Source of the DNA: Zhengitettix transpicula
Lineage: Eukaryota > Arthropoda > Insecta > Orthoptera > Tetrigidae
Assembly (NCBI GenBank): GCA_037074705.1
Contig: CM073591.1
Location: forward strand, 36,932,587-36,996,586
Length of the DNA stretch: 64,000 bases
Direction of reading: 5' to 3'
In this document: piece after piece, positions 36,276 to 47,929 of the stretch
Numbering within the stretch: position 1 is the stretch's first letter
Layout of the letters: every line of letters starts with the position of its first letter
Notes under the pieces: generated by a model
The model's database searches: none
Seen by the model: the letters and a program-made list of their open reading frames with translations, nothing else
What the model was told of the DNA's origin: nothing
Position numbers and translations under genes: made by a program

Positions 36276-39004
36276 ATTCGAAATACTTATTTAATTTTAT
36301 GAAAAGACAGTCAACTCATGATATTAGATACTAAGAAATAAAGATGCGGCTTTTGAATATGGGACTGAGAAATAATGGGAAGTGTTTGTTGAGGACGCCT
36401 CAGCCTGGAAGTTGTCACTTTTTCGAATTTCACAGTACTAGATGCCATATCTTCGTAAAAGTTCCGAATTCAGTACATCAAAATCGTGGGATCCTACTGG
36501 TTACACATTTAAATGTTTTACATCTCTTTAATACCAATATGTGATGCATTAACAGTTTCTGTCTTCCGTCGGAACCATGGAGTACCAATAAGGGAGCGTC
36601 ACAGACGCGTGTCTGCGTGAAGTTTAAGGATCGCATGTGCTTTCAGGGGAAAAAAAAAACATCTTCACGTTTGTGATCCCGAGGACGCAGAGGAAGGCTA
36701 GTTAGCACCGGCAGCCGCGAGATGGCAGAGGAGAGGTCGGCCAACAGATGGCGGCAGCGTTCACAAGGAACAGCATCAACAGAAGCAGCAACAGCAGCAG
36801 CAGCAGCAGCAGTGGGGCTTCCGTCCAAGACATCTGCACGGCACATTTCCCACAAGGACATTGATTCGACACGGCTGTACCTGCATCTACGAAGGAAACG
36901 CATTCCAGATCTTATCCTGCAGTTCGGGACGATGAAAAAATTCAATAGCAGAACTATAAGGAACAAAATTAATTTATTCGGCGAGTATAAATTATGCAGA
37001 GTTACGGTTCGACGCACGAAGTGTGGAACTATTTGGTACGATCCGGAAGCTGTCTCAACATTCGTAATAGCGGTAAAATTATATCATAATGCCGCAACGA
37101 GCCTCTTTGAGCTCAGAAGTGAGATAAATACGCGCGCGCGTAGCCGGCAAAAATGAAGAGATTGAAGGTATCATTTATTTTTCCCGCGTCACTAACGCCG
37201 AGCGTCGACCTCAATAGATTCTTATTTTTTTGTGTGTTACCTTACTTCAAATTAGCACAAATTATTTTCCGTAATACTAATAAGGTGTAATCGTAGTTAA
37301 CGATCCCCTCTCAGCTACTGTCTCTCAACCAACCTCCCCTCGCAATTTTTTTTTTCTGTCGGTTCAAATTTGCGCTTGTGGAATAAATAGCCGCGTTGCG
37401 GGTTCCCTCCCCGCCCCATCCTCTCCTCCCAAGACAGACAACACCACCACCCCCCCGTTTTCGAAGCACAAGCTGCCGGAGAAGGAGGGGGAGAGATAAA
37501 GAACAGAAACTTCTTGCTAATTGCAGTAATTAAGATGGCTGACTTCTCGCGAGTCAATAGCTCTAGCTATCTGCTGAGCTGGCTGCACATACAATGACAG
37601 ATGCAAACAATTCCCGAAGAGGTTGTAAAGGGGATGGATAGGAAAGGGGGCGGCGGGGGCGGTGGTGGTTGTTGGGAGAAGCGAGGCAAGAAAAGGCGCC
37701 TCGGAGCGTCAGATGGCGAAGAAGAGGCGCGCGCCGGGTTCGAGTCAAGGTGAAGGTCGCGAGGATTACAAACCAACAACTGTGCAAAACCGGATTCTGC
37801 TAATTTTGGGGCTTCCTACTTGCACTCATTTCTCCTTCTCCCCCCCCCCCTATTTGTCTCTATGTGTGAGTAGTTTTTTCTCGTGTTGGCGGCAAAGTAA
37901 AATTCTCTGTACACGACGTGGTCCGAGTGTGCAACTACTTTTTTCTTTTTTTTTTAAGGAGAGCAAAAAGACACGAGGAAAGCTGATTATGAAATTTATG
38001 GAATGTGACGGTGATGAACGAACTGCCGCCGTGTCAGCTCCACGTGCAATTTGTAATACGAAAGTTCCGAACAGAGAAGAATGAATACAATGAGAGAAGG
38101 GAGGGGAAACAGAGGAAGAGGTAGAAAGAGACTGCGTGATCTGGAACAGATCGGTGAACTCGGTGCCTGAGGATATTTCCCTCCGCACTTGTGTGCTAAT
38201 CGTCAGTAACGATCGTTACAACGATCCACGGCTAAGTGTACGTGTTCATTTCTCCATGAACTGTCAACATACCAAAAAAAACACAATTATATTTAAAAGG
38301 AAGGAATTCTGTAAAAGACATGGTAGTTATCTTGGGGTTTCCATTAGTTATTGCTCGATCTTGATCTCACGTAAAGAACAATTCGGAAAATAATGTTATA
38401 CGATTTAATGGGAATGGCTAAGGAACGTATTTATATAATGAAAAAGGATGTATATTTTTATGTATGTATGTATTTAAGTTAATTTCTATACAAATTTAAC
38501 AGATTGCAAATAAAATATTGGTACACATATTCTTCAAAACTTGAGAAACGGTACTATATCGGTGAGAAACCCCTAGCATAAATGTGGAAAGAATTATAAT
38601 TGAAAAAAGTGATAATTTTGTGGTAAATTACTGCGCGCCAACAGACCATTACGTCACACGAGAGACAGACGTTACTACGCGACGAACAAGGCAAATAGTT
38701 CCTTTTTCCGTAAGGAAATAATGCAGAAATATTTTCATGGAATAAAAAGTATAATTTTACCGAGTAATACTAAATCTAATGATAATAAAAAACAATACGA
38801 AATACTTAACGATCCTTGCGGAAAATGTAAGTTAATTTTCGCGCCATATTAGTTACTCCAATATGGCGACTATTTGTTTACATTATGAATCTAGCAAACA
38901 ATTAATCAAATTAATCTTTCGTAATGGCTGAAGAATGAGTGATAATTATGTCCTGCAATACTCATGGAATATATTTAAGAAGAAATTCGGAGGTTTGTTG
39001 GGAT

Positions 39005-39006
<2 letters not shown>

Positions 39007-39063
<57 letters not shown>
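39007..39063. repeat. (AT)n microsatellite, 57 bp
   Basis: Uninterrupted alternating AT of about 28 units in intron sequence. Confidence 0.98.
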
Positions 39064-39067
<4 letters not shown>

Positions 39068-39614
39068 TATATTTAACAGCTGTTCAATTAATGCACTATC
39101 GGTCAAAAGTATGTAGGGAACTAGGAACAGTTATAGGTAAAATCTCTTCTGACTAAAGTTTAATATAGAATTCAATACTTTTTCGGGTTTATATAAATAA
39201 GTAAAAAATTAGTGCTAAACAATATTGACACGGGACATGCTTCTTGTCTGAATAGCCGTTAAAGTTTCATGTAGAATGAGAAAATATTTTCACGTCTACA
39301 TTCTATGTTCTTAAATGAAACGCTGAAAAATTGGTTATTTTTGGTTATTTACAATCAGCTGCGATTTCTGTGAATCACTTTTATTCATATCATTTCACAA
39401 TATCTACATATTCTCTCAACTAGCTGCATGTCTGGTGGCCGATTAACGCGATCTTGCGGTCGGCAGCTTTTGTGGTCTTTTAGCCCCCTTCGCCGCCAGA
39501 TTCTTGGAATGCCTGATCATTTGCCCCAAGTTAACAGAGAGAGAGAGACGGAGAGAGAAGCTCACATCTGCTGCAGAGCAACAGGAAGTCGAGTGGTGCG
39601 AAGGGAAATGCCTT

Positions 39615-40382
39615 TCGGCTCATTTCTGGGAGACTTACACCGAAATTCACCTACGGGCGGACATTTTTTTAAGGTTTAGAGACGCGACTTAACAGTCTGA
39701 TCTACACGATTCCTAAAAAGGTTTCTATCACGAAAAATGAAAATTTGTGGCAGAATATAAATATATTCATACAAACAGAAATCGCAGTAATTGTAAATGG
39801 GTATCGAGAATTAGTATTATTCCGATACTTGGCTGAGTTTCGTCCGAAAATTAAGTTGAACTGCCTCAAATATTAAAAAAAATAATAATACGGTCCATCG
39901 TCGTTGTATTCCATATTCAGTCAGGAAAAAGATACTCATTGGAAATGACCACATGTTCAAATTAAATACCAGACAGCAAAAAACAGATGTTGGAAAATAC
40001 TCATTTCTAAATAGGACAATAAAGAACTGGAAAAATTTGTCTGCAAGAGTTTTTCGGAGAAAGTCCACTTAACGGATTTAAACTTAATCTGAACTGTCTA
40101 GTGAATGTAGGGTAGTGTAGTGAAGTGAAGTGGTCCGTTGTAAACTAAAAAGAATAATTCATTCTTTAATTTTTTCAAAATTTTCCTTTAATTCATATAA
40201 TGTTAATACATGTTGTAATAATTTCCCAAAATCTAGCTTATATTTTATAATAATTATGTTAATTTACTCTGTTTTCCCTTATTGTAACTTCCTTTATTTA
40301 ATTCATAATTAAATTGTAATTTCATGCATCTATCACCGGGAAAACTGCCCTTTTGTAGATTAAATAAATACATACGTACAGA
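39615..40382 (+). mobile_element. 5'-truncated non-LTR (LINE) retrotransposon remnant
   Basis: At 39893-40072 the plus strand encodes the C-terminal tail typical of arthropod jockey/CR1-type ORF2: VHRRCIPYSVRKKI, then QQKTDVGKYSFLNRTIKNW and a stop. Known family members end with a similar DIGKYSFLNRTIxxWN block. About 300 bp of AT-rich 3' UTR follows. It ends in the simple tail GATTAAATAAATA (about 40359-40371), as these LINEs do. The 39615-39890 part is shared with an inverted copy at 41.9-42.26 kb, so it belongs to the same or an older element. The reverse transcriptase core and endonuclease are absent, so the copy is dead. Confidence 0.75.
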
Positions 40383-40519
40383 CAAGTCCAGTTTTTCAGA
40401 ATTAAACTAATGCTCCATTCATCAATTCACGAGTCCTAAAGTTACGTTGTGAGGATTGTGATATGGTAAATTGTTTGTGAAGCCAGGTCCTGGATACAGA
40501 ATAATGGATGGAGAAATCT

Positions 40520-40690
40520 GGTGCCATCTCGTATGGCTCCATGGTTAGATTGCCAGTGTACAGATCTGGAGGCCCGGGTTCGATTTTTCCAATTAGGAGT
40601 GAAGTTTTCGTTGAACAATAATAAGTTTGATTTTTATCTTGGTCCAAATGCTTTACGAAAGGGAACTGCAATCTGGTGCTGACCAGCAGA
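40520..40690 (+). mobile_element. tRNA-derived SINE fragment
   Basis: A polymerase III A-box-like TATGGCTCCATGGTTAGA (40532-40549) is followed about 27 bp on by a B-box-like GGGTTCGATTT (40576-40586). This spacing and the CCCGGGTTCGATT form are those of a tRNA-related SINE head. It does not fold as a tRNA gene, since there is no matching acceptor stem. The AT-rich sequence after it may be the SINE body; the ends are estimates. It lies just downstream of the LINE tail, which could have supplied its mobilisation. Confidence 0.5.
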
Positions 40691-41791
40691 AACGTGTTTA
40701 AACACTTAACATGAAGAATATAAATATAGATATTCCGTTCCGTTATCATCGCCGTAAATTTGTACCTCGCAAATACCCGCCCCCGCTGAAGATATTAAGG
40801 AGTTTCTTCCCTGGAACCGAGCCTCCTTCCATTACAACCCCCCTGTTGTATGTCTTCACATTTTAATCATACGAATCGCGGATTCAAAGGGCTTCACAAT
40901 TGCTTGAGCAAACACCGCAACGGCCAACGCGAAGAGAGAGGAAAAAAAATATACAGCTCTTGTTATTACAAACAAGGGTTTGATTGCGCAGAGGGGAAAT
41001 TGGAAACTCATTTGAACTTATATATAAACATTAAGTTGCTCATATGAGAGAGGGAGCGTGAATTGAAATAAAAAAAAACGGGAAAGTTGCCGGCACGATA
41101 GAACGTTCTACTAGCCCCTGATAAAGCTCTGTCAATAATTAATAGAGTTGGTGAAGCTTTGAGATGAGGGACCTGGCGGCTTCTTTGGTCCTGATAACCT
41201 CTGACCACGCTGATTGGCAGTTCGCGGTTCGATGCTTCCGCAATACACAAGCGATAATACGACAGCTGACTCCAGACAGACATTCAATGCAGATCGTTTG
41301 GCTTTGTCACGATCATTCAGCACTCACGGTCGGCCAACGGATGCTTTATGCAAGAGTACACACACACACTCTCTCTCTCTTCGGATGTGTCGCCGCTAGG
41401 CGTCATTGTTTACTCATAGAACTCGAATGATATCTTTTCATTTTCTTCGTAATCGTTATCTGAGCGACAGTGCTGCAACGGAACTCATCTCCCGGACTAA
41501 CATACGCGATTTCATTAAATTAGCTGAAATAAAACATGTGTAATATCGTACTTCATTTTACTGATATGGATACAGCCTTCTTGAAGCCTGTTTCGGTCGA
41601 GCAATATTTTCACAAGACTCGATAAAGTTGTAATTTCGATGAACAATGAAACAGAAAGGAGGAAGATTCTTCTAGCCGATTATTTTTTTCGGTTAAAATA
41701 TTTCATATCTAATACATACAATATTCATCTGATCATCTTTATAATATTAAAGATCGAAGATTTTCCCGGTGTTTTTGTTGTAAAAATAGTT

Positions 41792-42302
41792 CTCGGGTGC
41801 CAACAGCGATTAAACCGCGACGTTTCGACGACTGCAATCCGTGTCATCTTCTATGCTTTACTTAGTTTTTATTTTATTTTATTATTATTATTTAATATTT
41901 ATTTTTTAATAGTTTAATTCTGAAAATCTGTACTTACGAGAAACTTTTTGGTGACTGATGTTTGGAGTACAATGACGATGTTTTTTAATATTTGAGACAG
42001 TTCACCTTTATTTTTGGACGAAATTCACCCGAGTATCGGTAGATTACTAATTCTCGTTACCCATTTACATCGACTGCGATTTCTGTTTGTATTCTGTTTA
42101 TATTCTGCTATAAATTTTCATTTTTAATGATAGAAACTTTTTTAGGGATCTGCCTGTAGATCAGACCGTTAAGTCGCGTCTGTAAACCTTAAAAATTTCC
42201 TCCTCCAAATAAGAAATAACGTAAGTGAATTTCGGTGTAAGACTCACAGAAATGAATTGCGGTGGTCGAAACGTCGCGGTTTAATCGCTGTTGGCACCCG
42301 AG
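41792..42302. repeat. Perfect 38-bp inverted repeat bounding a transposon fragment
   Basis: The arm 41792-41829 (CTCGGGTGCCAACAGCGATT onward) is the exact reverse complement of 42265-42302 (38 of 38 by reading). The arms are 435 bp apart. Both carry the GTCGAAACGTCGCGGTTTAA end seen in hammerhead-bearing Penelope-like elements. In the left arm the minus strand continues GAAGATGACACGGATTGCAG before the GAAAC. The decayed LINE copy sits between the arms. Confidence 0.75.
41920..42262 (-). mobile_element. Second, decayed copy of the 39.6-kb repeat, inverted
   Basis: Read on the minus strand, 42262-42016 aligns with 39615-39846 on the plus strand at roughly 80% by eye. Shared blocks include ACGCGACTTAACNGTCTGAT, GTTTCTATCA and ACAAACAGAAATCGCAGT. 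The similarity appears to run on through CTCAAATATTAAAAAA into the start of the LINE coding tail (CATCGTC.TTGTA.TCC). It is more degenerate there and has no open frame. Its high-coordinate end abuts the 38-bp inverted-repeat arm at 42265. Confidence 0.6.
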
Positions 42303-45300
42303 TGAAACTCGAGAACTCTTTATACATCTTTAAAGTATGCATTAAAATTTTTTTTTAGAACAATAATCTTCAGTTATTAATTCTGTTCTGAAATGTAAAA
42401 AGAGATAAATGAAGGTCTGTTATAATATTAATATTAGGATTATATCATTAATAATTGGCACATTTTAGTTTTCTTCTGACTGCTCTGGTGGAGATTTGCG
42501 TCCAAATGAGATAAGCTCTCGTTCCTATTGTTTCCCTTCGTTGTCTCACACTTCTGTCATAGATTCGAGAATAATCTGCCAACTCGTGACTATTTTTACC
42601 TTTATGTCTCTGGCTGGTCTCTTGCCTTCGAGATCTGCGTCCCCACTGCCTCTTCCAAGTCCATCGCTCTAGTGTGTTCCGCGTAGTCTCGTACGTGTTG
42701 GACCACGGCACCGTTTGGTTAAACGACGTTTCCACGGGAGCGGGAGACTAGCACTTGTTTTATACGATTACACAACTTAACCTGCCGACTGTTGCACACT
42801 GACGCGTATTTTGCGAGTGGATGCGCGGCGCCATGTGCGATGTTTTTGGCCATGTGTTTGTCGTTGTGTTGACGAGGGCGTGAGAAAGCCTGTCGGGATG
42901 TTTGGGGGATGCATCTGGAGCAAGTGTGCGCGTTCCAGCCGGCTACCTGCTCCAGACTCCCACGCACATGCACGACAGACATCTTCATTTCGTCTTCGGC
43001 TTCCGAGAGGGGGGGGGGGGGGGGAAACCCCTCTACGTTGACCATTTTTCCCTGAGTCTCGACTTGAGGTCGTCTCTACCATAACTTCTCGATAATTGGT
43101 TTCATATCAGAGACCATTATCAGTTCGAATCCCCTCCACTTTCTCCATGTTTAGAGGAATGCTGGGCCAATATCCTTAAACCGAAGAGCACCCAAAGAAA
43201 GAAAAACCTTAGTTTTCAAACATTTAATTGAGTTAAGAATAACATGTGACTTGTTTTCAACACAGACCGTGAACAGAGAAAAATAATTACGAAGGAAATT
43301 TATATATTTGGTGACGTAAACACTGCCCTAGGATCATAAAACACCCCTTGTCGCATATAAACGTTTATTTAGTGTTGCAATATTTTAAACAAAAAAATAA
43401 CGCGTTACCCGGCAACGTTTTATCGTTAGCGAATTTTTTGTTACGCATGTTGTCGGTTGCTTGTGTAACCAAGCCCTGAATTGAGAAGATACTTCTGGGT
43501 TCATTAAAGAGATCTGGGAAGACTATCACAACAGGAAGAAGCAACGAAGTAAGCCAAGCTGCGCAAAGGTTTCCTGGTATAGAAGAACGTCATACTTATT
43601 TTATAAAAGTAAGTTGTCACTGACATTAACGCGACTCTCAATCAAAATCTTTATTTAATGGGCTATAAATATAAATTGTTGACGAAACATTTATGAAGTT
43701 AAACATGTGAATATTTTTAATTATCATAATAAGAAAATGGGAGATAACATGAATTGTTAGGAAAAAATTAAATAAGTGACATTACAGCAAATGTACAATG
43801 AACACGATAAAAAAAGGGGAAAAAATTACGAGGACAGTTAAAACAAGAAAGTAATAATTAGCAGGGCAACATTAACATTTGATGACATTTCGACTCCTCT
43901 CCCCATCGTCATCATAACGTAAAAAGTATTTGTAAGTACAATCCGAGGGAAGCAAGTGCCCATTTTACGTTGGTATTACTGCTTTAAATTCATTTTAACG
44001 TTCCGTCTTACGACCTTTTATAAAATTGTTTTAGTGTGTTATCTTATGACATTGTTTCACGTTTTATGAACTCGCAATAACGTAGACATTAACCTGAAAA
44101 CCTAATGACTGAAACATTTGTTCGGAAAGCAAAATGGACACGTGTCAGTTAAAGGTGAAATCCGCTATTAACTTCTTTAAAGCTTTTTGAAGATGTCTAC
44201 TGCATTCAGTTATTGACATCACTCCTAATTTCAACAACAAACAAATCGGTTTGTGTGTAATTTCTAATTGAAGCTTTACACCGAGGTTCAAACCAGCACG
44301 CCAGAGTCGGAGGATCAAACCCCGGAACCATTTCCAGCCTATTAGGCGTCGGGAAATTAGCCGAATATTTTTAATTTCAGCTTTGAGGGCTTTCAAACCC
44401 AAAGAGATCAGTTATACAGTATTATTTTTAATGCCAAATATATACAATTCTGACCAGAACACTGTTCGTGTGTACGACCGCAATGGTTGGACAACAATTA
44501 ACATGTTCTTGAGACTTCCGAGGAATCTTTGGTCAGCTGCCGTATTTAATAACTGAGGCACATTTCGACGGTATCTCAGAGTCGTAAATAATAAAAGCCC
44601 CGCGTGTGTTGTGTGATGATTAAAACGTGCGTAATAACAATGATTCAGAGCGTGAGCTGGTCTACATTCCTCCTCTGTCTCCAGAAGGCTGATTCACATT
44701 CCGCGGCCGTCAGGACCTCATAAAACATCCGATGTTTGACGCGCATTTCGACGGTTCTCTCTCCGAGGAGGAGGAGGAGAGGAGACGAACATCAAATACT
44801 CGACCGACGACGTCCTTTATTCCAGCAATGGGGGGAGAGGAAAAGAGGCTTCGCGGGACTCGGCTTAAAGCGTTCGCAAAAAAAAAAGAAAAATCTAACT
44901 GAAGCCAGAAAATAAAATAATTAAAGGGCCGACAGAATTCAAGAGACGGATATGGAGTGGTGAGGCGGGGAGGACCGTGCTGGCGCACTTGATATATCAA
45001 AAAAAAAAATATATTGCTTGTATGTTTGCTAAGACGAAATAAAGCGACGAGATGCGCGGCGCTGCTGGATTAGGCGTCGTTTCCATGACAACGGGTCAGC
45101 GCCGCTTCCGTTTATTCAACTCCTCCACGTAGTGGGAGACGCTGACCGGTAGTCGACTCGTTACCTACAGAGCTCAGGACTTGTCCCTAAAATACGTCCC
45201 ATTAAGACTCTGTTAATCTACCAACGACCCACGTAAGCTGCTTAATCTGTATTGTCGTCATTCGAAAAGTAATCTACTGTCTTGAGATGACTCCGCTTGT

Positions 45301-46565
45301 TTCCTCTGTCGGAAAAAATATATAGTATACCGAATTTTTAAAAGTAATATAATTAATTAATGATTCGACAAACAGACATTTTAGATTTTACCTATCTACG
45401 TAATTTCTCTTTCCAACTCCTGAAAAGAACTGAGAAGACATTACCTTTCAATAATTTGTAAGTGTTACTGAGTCGGTATTATTTATTTTAAAAGCGAGTC
45501 TCCGCTTCTCGTATTGAGAGAAAGGGCGGGAGGGAGAGAGATTTGCGTTGTGAAGGGAAAGGCAGTCGGTGGTGTGTTGAGGCCGTCCGTCACTTGATCT
45601 GTGAAGCTCGCCTCCGCTGGATATTAATCAATAGTTTAAGGCGTCCGGCCCGGCAAACAGAGGCCGTATACTAATTAGCAAGGTCCAATAAAAGTGAGGC
45701 CAGATCAATACAAGCCAGCTGCTACTGCCCAAGACGCCAAAGCGTCCGTCTCACTCACCATCTGGCAAACGCGCCTAACCCTCTCGCAATACGCAAGTAC
45801 TCAAATCATCTTCAACACAGAGAAAGGTTGTAGAAAAGAAAGCCGATAATCCATCGAGAAAATTTTTATTTTTCTTTCGCCTTGATCATGTGCATTCAAA
45901 CCCCAATACTAAATAATTTTCTCTATTCCGTATTTCAACCCAGAAAATGTCGTTCATAATTGTGTACGACTCTGAAGGACGTATACTATTAATTAATGAT
46001 TCGAAAGTAAATACACGGGAAGCAAGAGATGCTTAAGAGAAAAAAAAAGTAGCAGTATATATATTATAATTTTACTAATTTTAAACGCAATTTTAAATTC
46101 ATTGGCTACGCTTGGATGTGCATATTTCCCATCGTATCTTCGTCTCATGATACCCTGCACACTGTCCACTTCTCCTTCCAACCTACTTTCAATATGCCTG
46201 CAACTGGTTTCATATACTATTTCGTGGAACATTCCTCTCCGTTTCGTATTCCGTTTGGTGGAAACTGCGAAAAAGACCATCGTAAAGTGCTTCCTATTCA
46301 AGAAATCGTGATACGGAAAGCAACGTTGAAACCAATTAACAAACATAGCAGCTTGTAGTGGATATGGATGTGAGAGAATTAAAAGCTGAAAACCTTTGGA
46401 GGCGAAACGGTCCGGATTCATTTTCCCATCAATCACCTTCTTTGTACCTATTACGGCCAATGTAATATTGATACCCCTCAAAACGCGGGGAAATAATTCT
46501 TTTTCGTCTAATGATGAAAAAATATCTGACTATTCATAAGGATATATAAGTGAATAAATATACGG

Positions 46566-46842
46566 CCTTGAGTCAGAAAAATATAATATTAATTGATAAA
46601 AATTAAATTTACGACGTTTCATCCTCTTTTGGGAACTTCAGGTTGGACAGTTTTTAATAATTTTGTTTACAAAATTTAGGTGTAAGGTTCTGTTTCCTTG
46701 CCTGATGCAACCGAAATTTTATGCCTGATTTGTATATATTTTTTTTTATTAATGACTGTCGAATCTGAAGATGTCCCAAAACTGGACGAAACGTCGTAAA
46801 TCTAATTTGTTTTAATAAATATTATTCTTTCATGACTCAAGG
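46566..46842. mobile_element. Inverted-repeat element with hammerhead-like cores in both arms
   Basis: The ends CCTTGAGTCA (46566) and TGACTCAAGG (46833-46842) are inverted. The arms continue through AT-rich DNA to ACGACGTTTC (46611-46620) and GAAACGTCGT (46789-46798). Inside the right arm the plus strand reads CTGAAGA (46765-46771), a GTCC/GGAC stem and GAAAC, the conserved core of a hammerhead ribozyme. The left arm carries a similar but altered core on the minus strand (CCTGAAGTTCC then GATGAAAC). It resembles a short non-autonomous derivative of a Penelope-like element. No coding capacity. Confidence 0.6.
46765..46800 (+). ncRNA. Hammerhead-like ribozyme core
   Basis: CTGAAGA (46765-46771), U, GUCC, a CAAAACU loop, GGAC, then GAAAC (46788-46792) and GTCGTAAA. 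This is the best-formed such core in the window. The extra U after CTGAAGA departs from the consensus. It lies inside the right arm of the 46.6-kb inverted-repeat element. Confidence 0.45.
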
Positions 46843-47864
46843 CGGTTTTTCGTTTAATTTGACACTAGCAACGATGTAGTATATAACAAGAAATATCAAT
46901 GACGGAGCTAAATTAATTGAAATATTTAAATGTAGCATGGGCAAGTTTTGATAATAGGTAATTGCAGCAATGGTAGTTTCTCTTTTGGATTTTTTTGTTG
47001 GTCTGTAATATGCATAGGAATCTTAATCTAAGCAAACTTATGACTAATTATTTTCCGTTATTAATTAAAAATTAGATTTTCAAACCAACAATAAAATATA
47101 TATTTACGTGTATGCTCACAAGGATATTTGTTTTATTTATATCCTGGCACGGTTTTAATGCCGATTAAATAATTACCTGATGGGGTAAAGGTTTTAATTC
47201 CGGGATCTCCGGTTTCTGAAGGTGCTGGCCTCTAAGACCGTCGTAGATGGTTGGAAGTAGAAGATTAATTTGAAAGTTCTTAAAGGGGTAGAGTACAAAC
47301 ATATGCCAACATCGCGAATAGCATTCAAGTGCTTATCTATGATCTCGGAATAACGGAAAAGAAAAATGACATGGCGGTGCTGTTTGGGAATAGTGTTGCT
47401 TTCAAGATGGCGATGTCTTGGACGCATGCATACGGCGCTACTAATAACCAAAGCAAGGCAGGCCGTTATTGATTTATGGCATCGGGGCGGACGTGGCGAT
47501 CGCCGATAATGACATAATCTTCTCCTTCTACACATTTCACTCTCCAGCCTACAGGACGGGAACCCGGTTCCTGGAGGACGTGGAGGGGAGACGAACAACC
47601 AAACTGATCTACGGTCACGTCGAGACCGAGTGGGCGAATAAAGAAGGTGGAGATGGATAAGATGTAGAGAAGTTGCATGACGTGCTGAGTGCGCCTTATT
47701 GATTGGCCACTTGTCGTGTGCAGGCCAGTTTCTCCCCTACTACATATTCCCGCCTCAGTTAAATTAACAGGAAAAAAACCTCAGACACGATCTAATACAA
47801 TTTTTTTTTCTGAGAAGCGCGTGTGTATTCAATTGAACAAAACAAAGGTGGAAGACACTATGAT

Positions 47865-47929
47865 ATTTTAACTAATAATACTAATAATTAACTAATAATA
47901 CTATTTTAACTAATAATACTAATAATTAA
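47865..47929. repeat. AT-rich tandem repeat, period about 38 bp
   Basis: The 27-mer beginning ATTTTAACTAATAATACTAA occurs at 47865-47891 and again at 47903-47929, with a related unit between. Confidence 0.85.

Noticed and set aside
36643..37156. Overlapping plus and minus ORFs with alanine runs
   Set aside because: The alanine runs come from a GCA/CAG trinucleotide repeat near 36783-36812; no domain, so treated as chance.
37690..37750. GGGTTCGAGTC resembling a tRNA T-loop
   Set aside because: The flanks do not form a cloverleaf and no A box is present.
43088..43140. B-box-like GTTCGAATCCC, a possible tRNA or SINE
   Set aside because: No A box at the right distance and no acceptor stem; only an isolated 11-mer.
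44145..44402. Minus-strand ORF with two GGTTTGA-type B-box-like motifs
   Set aside because: The spacing does not fit a SINE head and the peptide is not recognisable; too weak to call.
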